This document shows positions 1-7,859 of a DNA stretch of 16,384 nt, in pieces. Position numbers and translations under genes: made by a program. The stretch is from Bryobacterales bacterium (GTDB lineage Bacteria; Acidobacteriota; Terriglobia; Bryobacterales; Bryobacteraceae), in the NCBI GenBank assembly GCA_016789785.1, contig JAEUQE010000210.1, positions 1-16,384 on the forward strand. The letters run 5' to 3'. The notes beneath the pieces are model-generated. The model did no database searches, had not been told where the DNA came from, and was given only the letters and a program-made list of their open reading frames with translations. Within the stretch, counting starts at the first letter, position 1; each line of letters starts with the position of its first letter.

Positions 1-195
1 CGGCGACACTTCGCCATCCACCGCAACCGAGATGTTCTGACGCAGGCGCGCACCGTCGGTGAGGCGGTCCCGAAGGCCTGGATATCTCGACTCCATCGAA
101 TCAATGAGTGCCCGCACATCCGAGCCCTCGGCCTCCACTTCCGCTTCACCTCCGGTCAACGGCTGCAGCAGCGACGGAATGAATACGCGCGCCAT
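1..195 (-). CDS. MoaD/ThiS-family sulfur-carrier protein (3' part beyond window)
   Basis: This frame starts with ATG at 195 and stays open to the left edge, giving 65 residues (MARVFIPSLLQPLTGGEAEV at the N-terminus) with the C-terminus missing. The pattern of a first beta strand, a G-G-rich turn, an acidic second strand, the helix VRALIDSMESRYPGL and then NISVAVDGE fits the ubiquitin-like MoaD/ThiS fold. In that family the C-terminal Gly-Gly is thiocarboxylated and donates sulfur, in MoaD for the molybdopterin dithiolene. The Gly-Gly tail would lie outside the window and cannot be confirmed. The ATG overlaps the TGA of the molybdenum hydroxylase large subunit by one base (TGATG), so translation is probably coupled. 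That context suggests a cofactor role for the adjacent Mo enzyme, by inference. A ThiS-like or other sulfur-carrier role remains possible. Confidence 0.75.
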   Translation of the reverse strand, partial: MARVFIPSLLQPLTGGEAEVEAEGSDVRALIDSMESRYPGLRDRLTDGARLRQNISVAVDGEVSP

Positions 196-2441
196 CAGGC
201 GTTCTTCCAGATCTCTTCCATCACGTTTGGAGGGCTCATCGGCAGCCGCCGCAGGCGCACGCCAATCGCACGGTAGACCGCATTCGCCAGCGCCGCCGGC
301 GGCGGGACGATGTTCGCCTCACCCACGCCTCGCACACCGAATGGATGGCCGGGGTTCGGCACCTCAACGATCTTCGTGTCGATCATCGGAAGGTCGAGCG
401 CGGTGGGCATGCGATAGTCAAGCAGTGAGGAATTGCGCATCTCGCCTTCGGCGCTCATGAAGTACTCTTCGTTGAGCGCCCAGCCGATGCCTTGTACGCT
501 GCCACCCTGCATCTGTCCCTCGACATAACTTGGATGGATGGCGCGGCCCGCATCCTGCACGCTGGTGAATCGCAACACGGTGGTCTTGCCGGTTTCGGGA
601 TCGACCTCGACATCGGCAATGCAACCTGCGAAGGAACCACCGACGCCGCGAGGATTCACGGTCGCGCGCCCGACCACGGGACCACCCGTTTCGCCGATGC
701 GCGCGGCAAGTTCGGCGAACGTGAGTTTGTTCTCGCCCGATTGGAAAACGCCGGCTTCGAACGCGACTGCCGAAGGATCCACGGCCCACAATTTCGCGGC
801 GCGCTCCTTCATTTGGCGCACAATGTCCTGGGCCGCTTCGTACGCCGCCCAACCCGTTGCGAACGTGGTGCGGCTGCCGCCCGTGACTGCCGTGAAGCCG
901 ACGGAATCGGTATCGACCACGGATGGGTGGACGTCTTCCACCGGGATGCCGAGAACCTCGGCGGCCTGCATGGCGATGGAAGTGCGTGTGCCGCCGATGT
1001 CCGTGGAGCCTTCCACCAGTGTGACCTTGCCATCGGCATTTACACCGATTGTGCAACTGGAGGGAAGACCAACGTTGAACCAGAAGCCGATGGCGATGCC
1101 GCGCCCTCGATTCGGGCCTTCCAGCGGGGCGCTGTAGTGCGGATGCGCCTTCATCGCTTCCAGCACTTCCACGCAGCCAATGCGGCGGAACTTCGGCCCG
1201 TCGGCACGGCGTGTGCCCTCCCTTGCCGCATTCCGAAGGCGTAGATCGATCGGGTCGATCCCGAGCTTTTCGGCGATCTCATCCACTACGGTTTCGGTGG
1301 CGAAGGCCGCGTTGGTTGCGCCCGGAGCGCGATAGGCCGCGGTGCTGGGCTTGTTGACGACGACATCGTAGCCGTCAATGGTGACATTCGCGATGTCGTA
1401 GGCGGCGAACACGGTCATTGCGCCGGCCGCAACCATCGCACCCGGATAAGCGCCGGCTTCATAGGCGAGATAGGCTTGCGCGGCGGTGATCTTCCCTTCG
1501 CGCGTCGCACCGATTTTGACGCGGATGAATGATCCCGGAGTCGGCCCCGAGCCTTCAAACACGTCCTTGCGCGACATCACGATCTTCACTGGACGGCCGG
1601 TTTTCTTCGAAAGAATCGCGGCCACGGGTTCCAGATAGACGGGGATCTTGCCGCCGAAGCCACCGCCGATTTCCATGGGCGTGACTTTCACCTGTGAGAC
1701 GGGCATGTCGAGAATGCAGGCCGTGGTGTCGCGCACGACGAACGAGCCCTGCGTGCTGCACCACACGAGGACACGGCCATCGTTGTTCCAAAGCGCGGTG
1801 GCGTTGTGCGGTTCGATGTAGCCCTGATGCACGGTGGCGGTGTGGAACTCGCGTTCGATGATGAGGTCAGCCTCGTCAAACCCTTTGGCGATGTCGCCCA
1901 TGGAGTGGCGGAAGTGCTCGGCGACGTTCGAGGCCTTGTCCGTCTGCTCTCCGAACTCCTTCGTACGAAGACTTTCGTGGACCAGGGGCGCTCCGTCGCG
2001 CATCGCGTCCGGTGCGGTGAGCACGCACGGTAGCGGCTCATAGTCGACTTCAATCAGTGATGCCGCTTCCTCGGCGATGTGGGCATTGGCGGCGGCCACC
2101 GCGGCGACGGCATGCCCGCGATACAGCACTTTGCCGCTTGCCAGGACATTGCCGCGGATGTAACTGAGGGGCGTCTCTCCCTCGCCGAGGTCGACCAGTT
2201 TGTCCTCGGTGGGCGGGAAGTCCGCCGCCGTCACAATCGCCTTCACACCGGGGAGCGCAGCCGCTTTGGATGTATTGATGGATCGGATGTGCGCGTGGGC
2301 GTGCGGACTGCGCAGGATCGCTCCATGCAGCAGGCCGGCGAGTTGGATATCGGCGCCATAGAGGGCGCGGCCCGTGACTTTGTCGGCGCCGTCGTGACGG
2401 ACGGGTCGTGTGCCGACCACTCGATAGGGTTGCGTGCTCAT
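195..2441 (-). CDS. Xanthine dehydrogenase-family molybdopterin-binding (large) subunit
   Basis: Catalytic Mo subunit of a three-subunit molybdenum hydroxylase, 748 residues, the usual length for the separate large subunit. The N-terminal a/b-hammerhead (about 18-130) contains KVTGRALYGADI. It is followed by Mo-cofactor domains with GGGFGG (259-264), AYRAPGA (369-375), the GGSRTTFATG segment (521-530) and GVRGVGE (702-708), whose Glu708 matches the catalytic base of the family. CO dehydrogenase carries AYXCSFR at the active-site loop. AYRAPGA here instead places the enzyme with xanthine dehydrogenases, aldehyde oxidoreductases and 4-hydroxybenzoyl-CoA reductases, and the exact substrate cannot be read from sequence. 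The ATG at 2441 is chosen over an in-frame extension to 2549 because conserved sequence begins here and an AAGGAGA Shine-Dalgarno lies 9 bases upstream. It is the third gene of the unit, 14 bases after the 2Fe-2S subunit. Probably cytoplasmic, since no signal peptide is visible. Confidence 0.93.
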   Translation of the reverse strand: MSTQPYRVVGTRPVRHDGADKVTGRALYGADIQLAGLLHGAILRSPHAHAHIRSINTSKAAALPGVKAIVTAADFPPTEDKLVDLGEGETPLSYIRGNVLASGKVLYRGHAVAAVAAANAHIAEEAASLIEVDYEPLPCVLTAPDAMRDGAPLVHESLRTKEFGEQTDKASNVAEHFRHSMGDIAKGFDEADLIIEREFHTATVHQGYIEPHNATALWNNDGRVLVWCSTQGSFVVRDTTACILDMPVSQVKVTPMEIGGGFGGKIPVYLEPVAAILSKKTGRPVKIVMSRKDVFEGSGPTPGSFIRVKIGATREGKITAAQAYLAYEAGAYPGAMVAAGAMTVFAAYDIANVTIDGYDVVVNKPSTAAYRAPGATNAAFATETVVDEIAEKLGIDPIDLRLRNAAREGTRRADGPKFRRIGCVEVLEAMKAHPHYSAPLEGPNRGRGIAIGFWFNVGLPSSCTIGVNADGKVTLVEGSTDIGGTRTSIAMQAAEVLGIPVEDVHPSVVDTDSVGFTAVTGGSRTTFATGWAAYEAAQDIVRQMKERAAKLWAVDPSAVAFEAGVFQSGENKLTFAELAARIGETGGPVVGRATVNPRGVGGSFAGCIADVEVDPETGKTTVLRFTSVQDAGRAIHPSYVEGQMQGGSVQGIGWALNEEYFMSAEGEMRNSSLLDYRMPTALDLPMIDTKIVEVPNPGHPFGVRGVGEANIVPPPAALANAVYRAIGVRLRRLPMSPPNVMEEIWKNA

Positions 2442-2455
2442 TCGGTGCGGTCTCC

Positions 2456-2938
2456 TTATTTGGATGCTGCCATTTCCGCGGCGGCTTGTTGAACAGCGCG
2501 GACAATCTTGTCGTAGCCGGTACAGCGGCAGAGATTGTTCGCGAGCCACCAGCGGATGCGTTCTTCTGATGGCTGAGGCTCACGGTCGAGCAGTGCCTTG
2601 GCTGCCACGAGGAAGCCCGGCGTGCAGATGCCGCATTGCAGCGCGGCGTTTTCGAGGAAAGCTTTCTGCAGGGGATGAAGTTCGCTGCCCTTGGCGATTC
2701 CTTCCACCGTGGTGATTTCGGCGCCCTCGGCTTCGGCCCCAAGCACCAGGCACGAGGTGACGATGCGCCCGTCCATCATGACGGTGCATGCGCCGCAGTT
2801 ACCGTCGTTACAGCCTTCCTTGGTGCCGGTGAGATTGAGGATGTCGCGGAGGCATTCGAGGAGGCTCTGGCGGGGTTCACAGAGGAACTCCTGAGGTTCG
2901 CCATTGATGGTCGTATTTACGTGAATTTTGGATTGCAT
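2456..2938 (-). CDS. 2Fe-2S (small) subunit of molybdenum hydroxylase, CoxS-like
   Basis: Small electron-transfer subunit of 160 residues, the standard length. The plant-ferredoxin-type N-terminal domain carries Cys43, Cys48, Cys51 and Cys63 (the first three in GCNDGNCGACTV). The all-helical C-terminal domain binds the second cluster with Cys102 and Cys105 (QCGICTPG) and Cys137 and Cys139 (NLCRCTGY). All eight ligands are present, so it should pass electrons between the Mo site of the large subunit and the FAD of the medium subunit. The ATG at 2938 is preferred over an in-frame extension to 3163 that would run into the upstream gene. It has a strong AAAGGAGG Shine-Dalgarno overlapping the TAA stop of the FAD subunit. 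The substrate follows the large subunit and is unknown. Confidence 0.95.
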   Translation of the reverse strand: MQSKIHVNTTINGEPQEFLCEPRQSLLECLRDILNLTGTKEGCNDGNCGACTVMMDGRIVTSCLVLGAEAEGAEITTVEGIAKGSELHPLQKAFLENAALQCGICTPGFLVAAKALLDREPQPSEERIRWWLANNLCRCTGYDKIVRAVQQAAAEMAASK

Positions 2939-2948
2939 TCTGCCTCCT

Positions 2949-3815
2949 TTAGTTGCCGCGCGCGGCGTTGAGCGCATGTTCGAGGGCGCGGCGAGTAAGT
3001 ACATAGGCCAGATGGCGGCGGTATTCGGCGGTGCCACGCATGTCTGAGATCGGGTTGGCCGCATGCTTGGCCAGCGTTGCGGCGTGCTCCAGTGCCTCAG
3101 CCCCCGCCTCCCTGCCTGCGAGCGAGGCCGCGGCATCCGAGGCAAGTACTGGTGTGGGGGCAACCGCGCCGAGCGCGATCCGCGCGGAGTGGATCAGGCC
3201 GCCGGAAAGAGTAAGTGAAGCGCCCGCGCCCACCACCGCGATATCCATCTCATTTCGGGGAATGAATCGTAAGTAGTGTGCGCCACTGTGTGGCGGCATG
3301 GCGGGAATTCGGATGGAAATGAGTAACTCGCTGGGTGAAAGCGCGTTGCGTCCGGGCGCGACGCAGAATTGTTCCACGGGCAAGCTTCGGCCGCCGGAAG
3401 GGCCTGCGATTTCAGCAGTCGCGCTCAGGGCGATGAGCAGCGGGACGGAGTCAGCGCTCGGTGACGCGTTGCAGAGATTGCCTCCGATGGAGGCGCGGCC
3501 CTGGATCGGGATGCCGCCGATGATGCTTGCGACTTCCGCAAGCGCAGGGAACTGTTTGCGAATACGAAGGTCTTCGTAGACGCGATGGCAGGGGACCGCG
3601 GCGCCGAGGGTGAGGTTGCCGGCGGCGTCGAACGTGATGGCGGAGATCTCGGGGATCTTCTTGATGTCGACGACGAGGGAGGTGCTGCGCCGGCCGGCGC
3701 GAAGCTGCGGAAGGATGTCAGTGCCGCCGGCGAGCATGCGTGCATCGGGGTGTTCCGCCAGGAGCCGCGTTGCTTCCTGAACCGAACGCGGGGCGGCGTA
3801 GTCAAACCATTTCAC
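2949..3815 (-). CDS. FAD-binding (medium) subunit of molybdenum hydroxylase, CoxM-like
   Basis: FAD subunit of 288 residues, typical for the CoxM/medium-subunit family, and the first gene of the hydroxylase unit. The PCMH-type FAD domain shows AGGTD (29-33), the first pyrophosphate-binding loop, and ASIGGNLCNASPSAD (108-122), the second. A CODH-flavoprotein C-terminal domain follows (about 180-285, including RNEMDIAVVGAGA). It passes electrons from the 2Fe-2S subunit to an acceptor such as NAD+ or a quinone; which one is not visible. The start is GTG at 3815 (MKWFDYAAP), fixed by a GAGGAG Shine-Dalgarno 6 bases upstream. The nearby ATG at 3810 is in another frame and hits a stop after two codons. 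The stop lies 10 bases before the 2Fe-2S start. Confidence 0.93.
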   Translation of the reverse strand: MKWFDYAAPRSVQEATRLLAEHPDARMLAGGTDILPQLRAGRRSTSLVVDIKKIPEISAITFDAAGNLTLGAAVPCHRVYEDLRIRKQFPALAEVASIIGGIPIQGRASIGGNLCNASPSADSVPLLIALSATAEIAGPSGGRSLPVEQFCVAPGRNALSPSELLISIRIPAMPPHSGAHYLRFIPRNEMDIAVVGAGASLTLSGGLIHSARIALGAVAPTPVLASDAAASLAGREAGAEALEHAATLAKHAANPISDMRGTAEYRRHLAYVLTRRALEHALNAARGN

Positions 3816-3821
3816 GGTGTT

Positions 3822-3827
3822 CTCCTC
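3822..3827 (-). promoter_or_regulatory. Shine-Dalgarno deciding a GTG start
   Basis: GAGGAG on the minus strand lies 6 bases before the GTG at 3815 and so fixes the non-ATG start of the FAD subunit. The downstream subunits have AAAGGAGG (2943-2950) and AAGGAGA (2451-2457), each overlapping the TAA of the preceding gene. That arrangement is consistent with translational coupling within the operon. Confidence 0.7.
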
Positions 3828-3868
3828 AAGGTTGGATGCACTTCGAGCAGGGCAGGGAAGCGCGCCAA

Positions 3869-3881
3869 TGTATAGGGTACA
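3869..3881 (-). promoter_or_regulatory. Candidate -10 box and small palindrome upstream of the hydroxylase operon
   Basis: On the minus strand TATACA (3874-3869) matches four of six bases of a -10 hexamer and lies about 54 bases before the GTG of the FAD subunit. It sits inside a 13-base interrupted palindrome, TGTA-N5-TACA, which could be an operator. The matching -35 (TCACCA, 17 bases upstream) is poor. The element is short enough to arise by chance. Confidence 0.25.
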
Positions 3882-3905
3882 CCTCGGGAGATGGTGATGG
3901 GTTGG

Positions 3906-3939
3906 CGCGCGGCCTCGGCTTCCAGGTCGAGGCCGCGCG
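3906..3939 (-). terminator. GC-rich hairpin after the outer-membrane receptor gene
   Basis: A perfect 12-base inverted repeat, CGCGCGGCCTCG and its complement, is separated by a 10-base loop. It starts 8 bases beyond the TAA of the minus-strand receptor gene. The stem is almost entirely G/C and very stable. No run of T follows on the minus strand, so it may be a weak intrinsic terminator, or it may stabilise the mRNA 3' end. It separates the receptor transcript from the hydroxylase operon. Confidence 0.55.
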
Positions 3940-3947
3940 GTTGGCGC

Positions 3948-6900
3948 TTAGAAGCTGTAGCGTAGCCCCAACTGCACGATTCGCGGTTCGCCGGCCGACG
4001 TGATGCGGCCGAACAGGGCGTTGATGCGAGTGGTGTTCGGGTTACCCAGATTCGCCCGGTTCAACAGGTTGAAGAACTCCGCGCGGAACTCCAGTTTGTG
4101 CCCTTCCATCCAAGGCATGGAGAAATTCTTGAATGCCGAAAAGTCCACGGTTGCCAGGCCAGGGCCGCGGCCGGTGTTGCGCCCGATGGTACCGAAGGTC
4201 CCCGGCGCCGGCTCCGCGAAGGCCTGTGTGTTGAACCATCGCAGAATGCGCTCCCCCTTCGCGCGGTCCGAGGGCAGGATCGGATTGCCGGCGATGTCCA
4301 CTCGATCCTGGCCGATTCCCGTGCGCGAGATGTCGACGCCGTTGACGAAGTTCAACGGACCGCCGGTCTGCATGGTGAGGATGCCGTTCGTCTGCCAGCC
4401 GCCGGCAATCACGCCCAGTGCTCCCTTGCCTTTGAAAGGCAGCAGGTAGTTGAACGATCCTGTAAAGCGGTGGCGCCGGTCAAACGCGGATGGTCCGTAG
4501 TCCTTGTCGATCTGGCCATAGGGATACGCGTTGCCGTTGCCTTCAAACGCGGTGTTCGAAAGAATGTCCAGGCTCTTCTGCCAGCTATAGCCGGCCAGCA
4601 GCGTAAGACCGCCGGAGAACCGGCGCTCCAGGCTCGTTACCAGCGCATGGTAGTTGGCTCGGCCATACGTTCCGGCATACGTCACTTGCGTATACTCGGG
4701 GCGCGGGCGCCGCTGATCTGTGTTGGCAAGCGTCGCGCCGGGGCCGAATACCGCGGGGTTCAACTCGGCGGCATGAAACAACCTGCGGCTGATCGCTCCC
4801 TGGTAGGTGACCCGAGCCACCAGCGCCTTGGGAAGCGATTGCTCCACGGTCACGTTGAATTGGTGGATGTTGGGATAGGTGAACTCAGGTGCGAAGCCCA
4901 CCACCAGGAATGGGAACACGAATCGCTGCGACGCGGCGATCGGACGCGACACCGGAAAGGGATTCACGAAGCCCCGGTAAGGATCCTGTGTGCTGAAGGG
5001 TGCGTTGATGTCCACGCGTACCGAATTCGGCGGCGACGTCACCTGGCGGTTATAGCTGAGCGCCGTCATTTGATCGTGGAAGCGGCCATAGCCACCGCGC
5101 AGGCTGGTCTTGCCCTTTCCGAACACATCCCACGCGAAACCGAGACGAGGATCGAAGACTCCCCACGCCGATGGCACGCCCGAGATCGGAACACCAGGGT
5201 CGCCGGCCGCGAGTTGTCCCGGCGGAAGATTCGGGAATCGCCGCGACTTCACACCCTGGCGATAGAGCGCGTCGTTGAACTGCGAGAACTGATTGGCAGG
5301 CTGGTCCGTGAAAGGCACAAATGGGTTCCAGCGCACACCCAGGTTGAGTGTCAGCCGCCGGTTCACCTTGAAGTTGTCCTGCAGGTAGGCGCCGTACAGG
5401 TTGCGCAACAGATTGTAGTAAAGCGTGTTGATCTGGCTGAACGCGCTTGGCTTGCCGAGCATGAAGTCCACCAGATTGTCGCCTGAGAAGCGGGAGGCGA
5501 AGCTGAAGTTGCCATCGGAAAGGAAGTCCTGATCGAGGATTGCATGCTCGCGCACGATGTCGATGCCGAAATCGAGTTCATGCCGGCCTTGAATCTTGGT
5601 CCAGGAATGCGTGAGGTTGTATTGATTGCGAGGCACCCGGTAGAGCGCGTTGTACGATTGGCTGAAGTACTGCCCGATCGACATGCGGAAAGTGGTGCCG
5701 GCGCTCAGCGTCGGGACGTTGATTCCTAACTCGCGGTGCCCCGGGAATTGCTGGGGGCCGAACGCGATATTCGACGCGCGATTGTAGCTGATGGTGGTGT
5801 TCGAGAGCAGCGTGGCGCTGGCAGTGAACGTGTAGTTGAGCACGGCGCTCTGACTCTGCCATCTGCGGTCTGGAAGGGCCGTGAGCAGGTTGGCGGAGTC
5901 GATGATGGCGGGGATCTTCAGTTCGTCGAAGAAGTAGCGGCCAGAGAGTTGGTGCCGCGCCGAGAACAGATGATCCACACGGGCGAGGTATTGATTGTCG
6001 GTCTGTCTGTCGCCACGCTGGAAAAACAGAAGACCGTCGGCCGACTGCGCCGTCGGAATCACCTGGAGTACGCGTTGCGCAACCGGATCAAGCCGGGACG
6101 CCGGGATGATGTTTCCTGCGATGGGCGCGTTGCCGTTAGGATCCACCAACTGCTGACGGAAGCTGGAGAAGTCGCCCCTGCGCTGCGGTGCGGTTGCCAC
6201 CACGCTGGTCAGATTCGCAGGCAGCGAACGGATCTGCGTGCCCTGCCATGAGCCGAAGAAAAACGTGCGATCGCGGACGATCGGTCCGCCGATCGCGAGG
6301 CCATACTGGTTGCGTTTCAGTCCATCGTTACGCGGTGCGAAGAAGTTCCGCGCGTTCATCTTCGCATTGCGCAGGTATTCAAAGAAGGAGCCGTGCAGCT
6401 TATTCGTGCCGGATCGTGTGATCACGTTGACCACGCCACCGCCACGGCCCGCGAACTTGGCGCCGTAGTTGTTGGTCTGGTAGCTGAACTCCTGCACTGC
6501 GTCCGGGTTGGGCAGCACGTTGGCGACTTCGGTGTAGGGGTCCTCATGAATTCCGCCGTCCATGACGAACGTGGTCGAGTTGCCACGTCCTCCGCTGGCC
6601 GAAATCAACTCTGATCCTGCTTCGGGCCGGGTTGCGGCCTGATTAAAGGTTCCCGAGGTGGTCAGCGTGCCCGGTGTCACCCGAAGCAGTTGGAGTACGT
6701 TTCGGCCGTTCAGCGGGAGGTCGCGAACCAGTTCCTGCGTGATCACCGTGTTCAGCGTGGAGTTGCGGGTATCGACGGCGGCAACCTGTCCCACGACATT
6801 GATCGCCTCGCTGACTTGACCCACTTGCAACTGAGCGTTCACCGTGGCGTTCTGGTCGACCTGCAGCACCAGTTCCGGAACACCATAGGTGGCAAATCCC

Positions 6901-7166
6901 TCTTTCGACACCGCGATGGAATAGGCGCCGGGCGGTATTGCTGTGATTGTGTAGTAACCGGATTCGTTCGATGTGGTTTCGCGGTTGATGGAAGTGCCGA
7001 GGTTCTTGGCGACGATGCGTGCACCGGGTACGGGTGCCCCGCTGCTGTCGATCACCGATCCGGCCAAAGATGCGGTCTGGCGTTGGGCCATAGCAAGCGG
7101 CGTCAGCACACAGACCAGCAGAGTCCCAGAGACAAGCATCCTAAACATGGCTTTGAGGTTTATCAC
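3948..7166 (-). CDS. TonB-dependent-receptor-like outer-membrane protein with carboxypeptidase-regulatory domain (Oar-like)
   Basis: A 1,072-residue outer-membrane protein of the large type common in Acidobacteria. A signal peptide occupies residues 1-27 (hydrophobic core [14 protein letters not shown], likely cleavage after AMA). A carboxypeptidase-regulatory-like beta domain follows (about 33-112, [17 protein letters not shown]). Next is a TonB plug (about 115-255, with [12 protein letters not shown] and FVMDGG), then a beta barrel ending in LGLRYSF, where the terminal Phe is the usual barrel-assembly signal. Such proteins are presumed to import polymers or bind surface ligands, and the ligand here is unknown. 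I saw no clear TonB box. The frame allows GTG at 7166, or ATG at 7148 or 7139. None has a good Shine-Dalgarno, and all preserve the signal peptide. ATG 7148 has a possible TGTGATAAA -10 element just upstream. It lies between aat and the Mo hydroxylase operon on the same strand; a functional link is not shown. Confidence 0.92.
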   Translation of the reverse strand: MINLKAMFRMLVSGTLLVCVLTPLAMAQRQTASLAGSVIDSSGAPVPGARIVAKNLGTSINRETTSNESGYYTITAIPPGAYSIAVSKEGFATYGVPELVLQVDQNATVNAQLQVGQVSEAINVVGQVAAVDTRNSTLNTVITQELVRDLPLNGRNVLQLLRVTPGTLTTSGTFNQAATRPEAGSELISASGGRGNSTTFVMDGGIHEDPYTEVANVLPNPDAVQEFSYQTNNYGAKFAGRGGGVVNVITRSGTNKLHGSFFEYLRNAKMNARNFFAPRNDGLKRNQYGLAIGGPIVRDRTFFFGSWQGTQIRSLPANLTSVVATAPQRRGDFSSFRQQLVDPNGNAPIAGNIIPASRLDPVAQRVLQVIPTAQSADGLLFFQRGDRQTDNQYLARVDHLFSARHQLSGRYFFDELKIPAIIDSANLLTALPDRRWQSQSAVLNYTFTASATLLSNTTISYNRASNIAFGPQQFPGHRELGINVPTLSAGTTFRMSIGQYFSQSYNALYRVPRNQYNLTHSWTKIQGRHELDFGIDIVREHAILDQDFLSDGNFSFASRFSGDNLVDFMLGKPSAFSQINTLYYNLLRNLYGAYLQDNFKVNRRLTLNLGVRWNPFVPFTDQPANQFSQFNDALYRQGVKSRRFPNLPPGQLAAGDPGVPISGVPSAWGVFDPRLGFAWDVFGKGKTSLRGGYGRFHDQMTALSYNRQVTSPPNSVRVDINAPFSTQDPYRGFVNPFPVSRPIAASQRFVFPFLVVGFAPEFTYPNIHQFNVTVEQSLPKALVARVTYQGAISRRLFHAAELNPAVFGPGATLANTDQRRPRPEYTQVTYAGTYGRANYHALVTSLERRFSGGLTLLAGYSWQKSLDILSNTAFEGNGNAYPYGQIDKDYGPSAFDRRHRFTGSFNYLLPFKGKGALGVIAGGWQTNGILTMQTGGPLNFVNGVDISRTGIGQDRVDIAGNPILPSDRAKGERILRWFNTQAFAEPAPGTFGTIGRNTGRGPGLATVDFSAFKNFSMPWMEGHKLEFRAEFFNLLNRANLGNPNTTRINALFGRITSAGEPRIVQLGLRYSF

Positions 7167-7232
7167 ATGGATAGGCGGAGAGCAATCTGGCCGTCTCCGA
7201 TCATGTACTGCCAGTCGCTCGCGCTGACCGGT

Positions 7233-7829
7233 CTACGGGAACGGGCAGTCCTCGCGAAGCGCTTCGCGCAACAACGCCCGATACTGCGCATCGTTGATCT
7301 CGACGACGCCAAATTGCGACAGGTGCTCCGTGAGATACTGCACTTCGAGCAGCGGCATGCGGCACGCGCGCATGCGCTCCACCAGCGAAACCAGCGCAAC
7401 TTTCGACATGTCCGTCACGCGATGGAACTTTGATTCCGCAAAGAACGCTCCACCGATGCGCACCCCATACAAGCCGCCCGCGAGATCGCCATTCACCCAC
7501 ACCTCCACCGAATGTGCATGTCCCCTGCGATGCAACTCCCCGTAAACCTCAAAGATCGCTTGCGTGATCCACGTGGAGTCGCGATCGGCGCAGCCGTGCA
7601 TCACTTCCGTGAATGCACGATCGAAGGTCACGTCGAAGTGCGCCTTCTTCAGCGTGCGCGCCAGCGATCGCGAGATGTGCAGGCGGTCCAGCGGCAGCAC
7701 GGCGCGCACCGGCGGCCGGTGCCACGTAATCTCTTTGCGCCCCGGATAGCCCATCGGGAAGATTCCCTGGCGATATCCATCGAGCGCGATTTCGGCGTTC
7801 AACCCATGTGTGATCCGAACGACTTCCAC
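7233..7829 (-). CDS. aat: Leucyl/phenylalanyl-tRNA--protein transferase
   Basis: Transfers Leu or Phe from aminoacyl-tRNA to N-terminal Arg or Lys of proteins, creating N-degrons for ClpS/ClpAP in the cytoplasm. The 198-residue product matches the shorter Aat form (about 200 residues) rather than the 234-residue E. coli form. Hallmarks in order are GYRQGIFPM (18-26), LHISRSL (50-56), TWI (86-88), ELHRRGHAHSVEVW (98-111), GGLYGV (118-123), AESKFHRVTDMSKVAL (131-146) and LLEVQYLTEHL (160-170). Glu132 and Gln164 match the catalytic Glu and Gln of E. coli Aat. Two positions differ: Lys134 where Met is usual (GESMF), and Glu162 where Asp is usual (D-x-Q). The start is GTG at 7829 with no strong Shine-Dalgarno. 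It diverges from the next gene with only 30 bases between starts. Confidence 0.9.
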   Translation of the reverse strand: MEVVRITHGLNAEIALDGYRQGIFPMGYPGRKEITWHRPPVRAVLPLDRLHISRSLARTLKKAHFDVTFDRAFTEVMHGCADRDSTWITQAIFEVYGELHRRGHAHSVEVWVNGDLAGGLYGVRIGGAFFAESKFHRVTDMSKVALVSLVERMRACRMPLLEVQYLTEHLSQFGVVEINDAQYRALLREALREDCPFP

Positions 7830-7859
7830 TGCTTACAGGCTATCCTGGAAAGGTTCCAA

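Noticed and set aside
195..3815. Annotation as aerobic CO dehydrogenase coxMSL
   Set aside because: Gene order fits, but the large subunit lacks the AYXCSFR active-site loop.
4098..5486. 462-residue open frame on the plus strand opposite the outer-membrane receptor
   Set aside because: It is antisense to clear barrel sequence, has no recognisable domain, and reflects the codon bias of GC-rich DNA.
7176..7199. CGGAGA/TCTCCG inverted repeat between aat and the receptor gene
   Set aside because: The stem is only six base pairs with a 12-base loop and no T-run, too weak to call a terminator.
7512..7859. N-terminal extension of the TMTC-like protein
   Set aside because: It is antisense through aat and Arg-rich. 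The ATG at 7860 has a Shine-Dalgarno and leads straight into family-like sequence.
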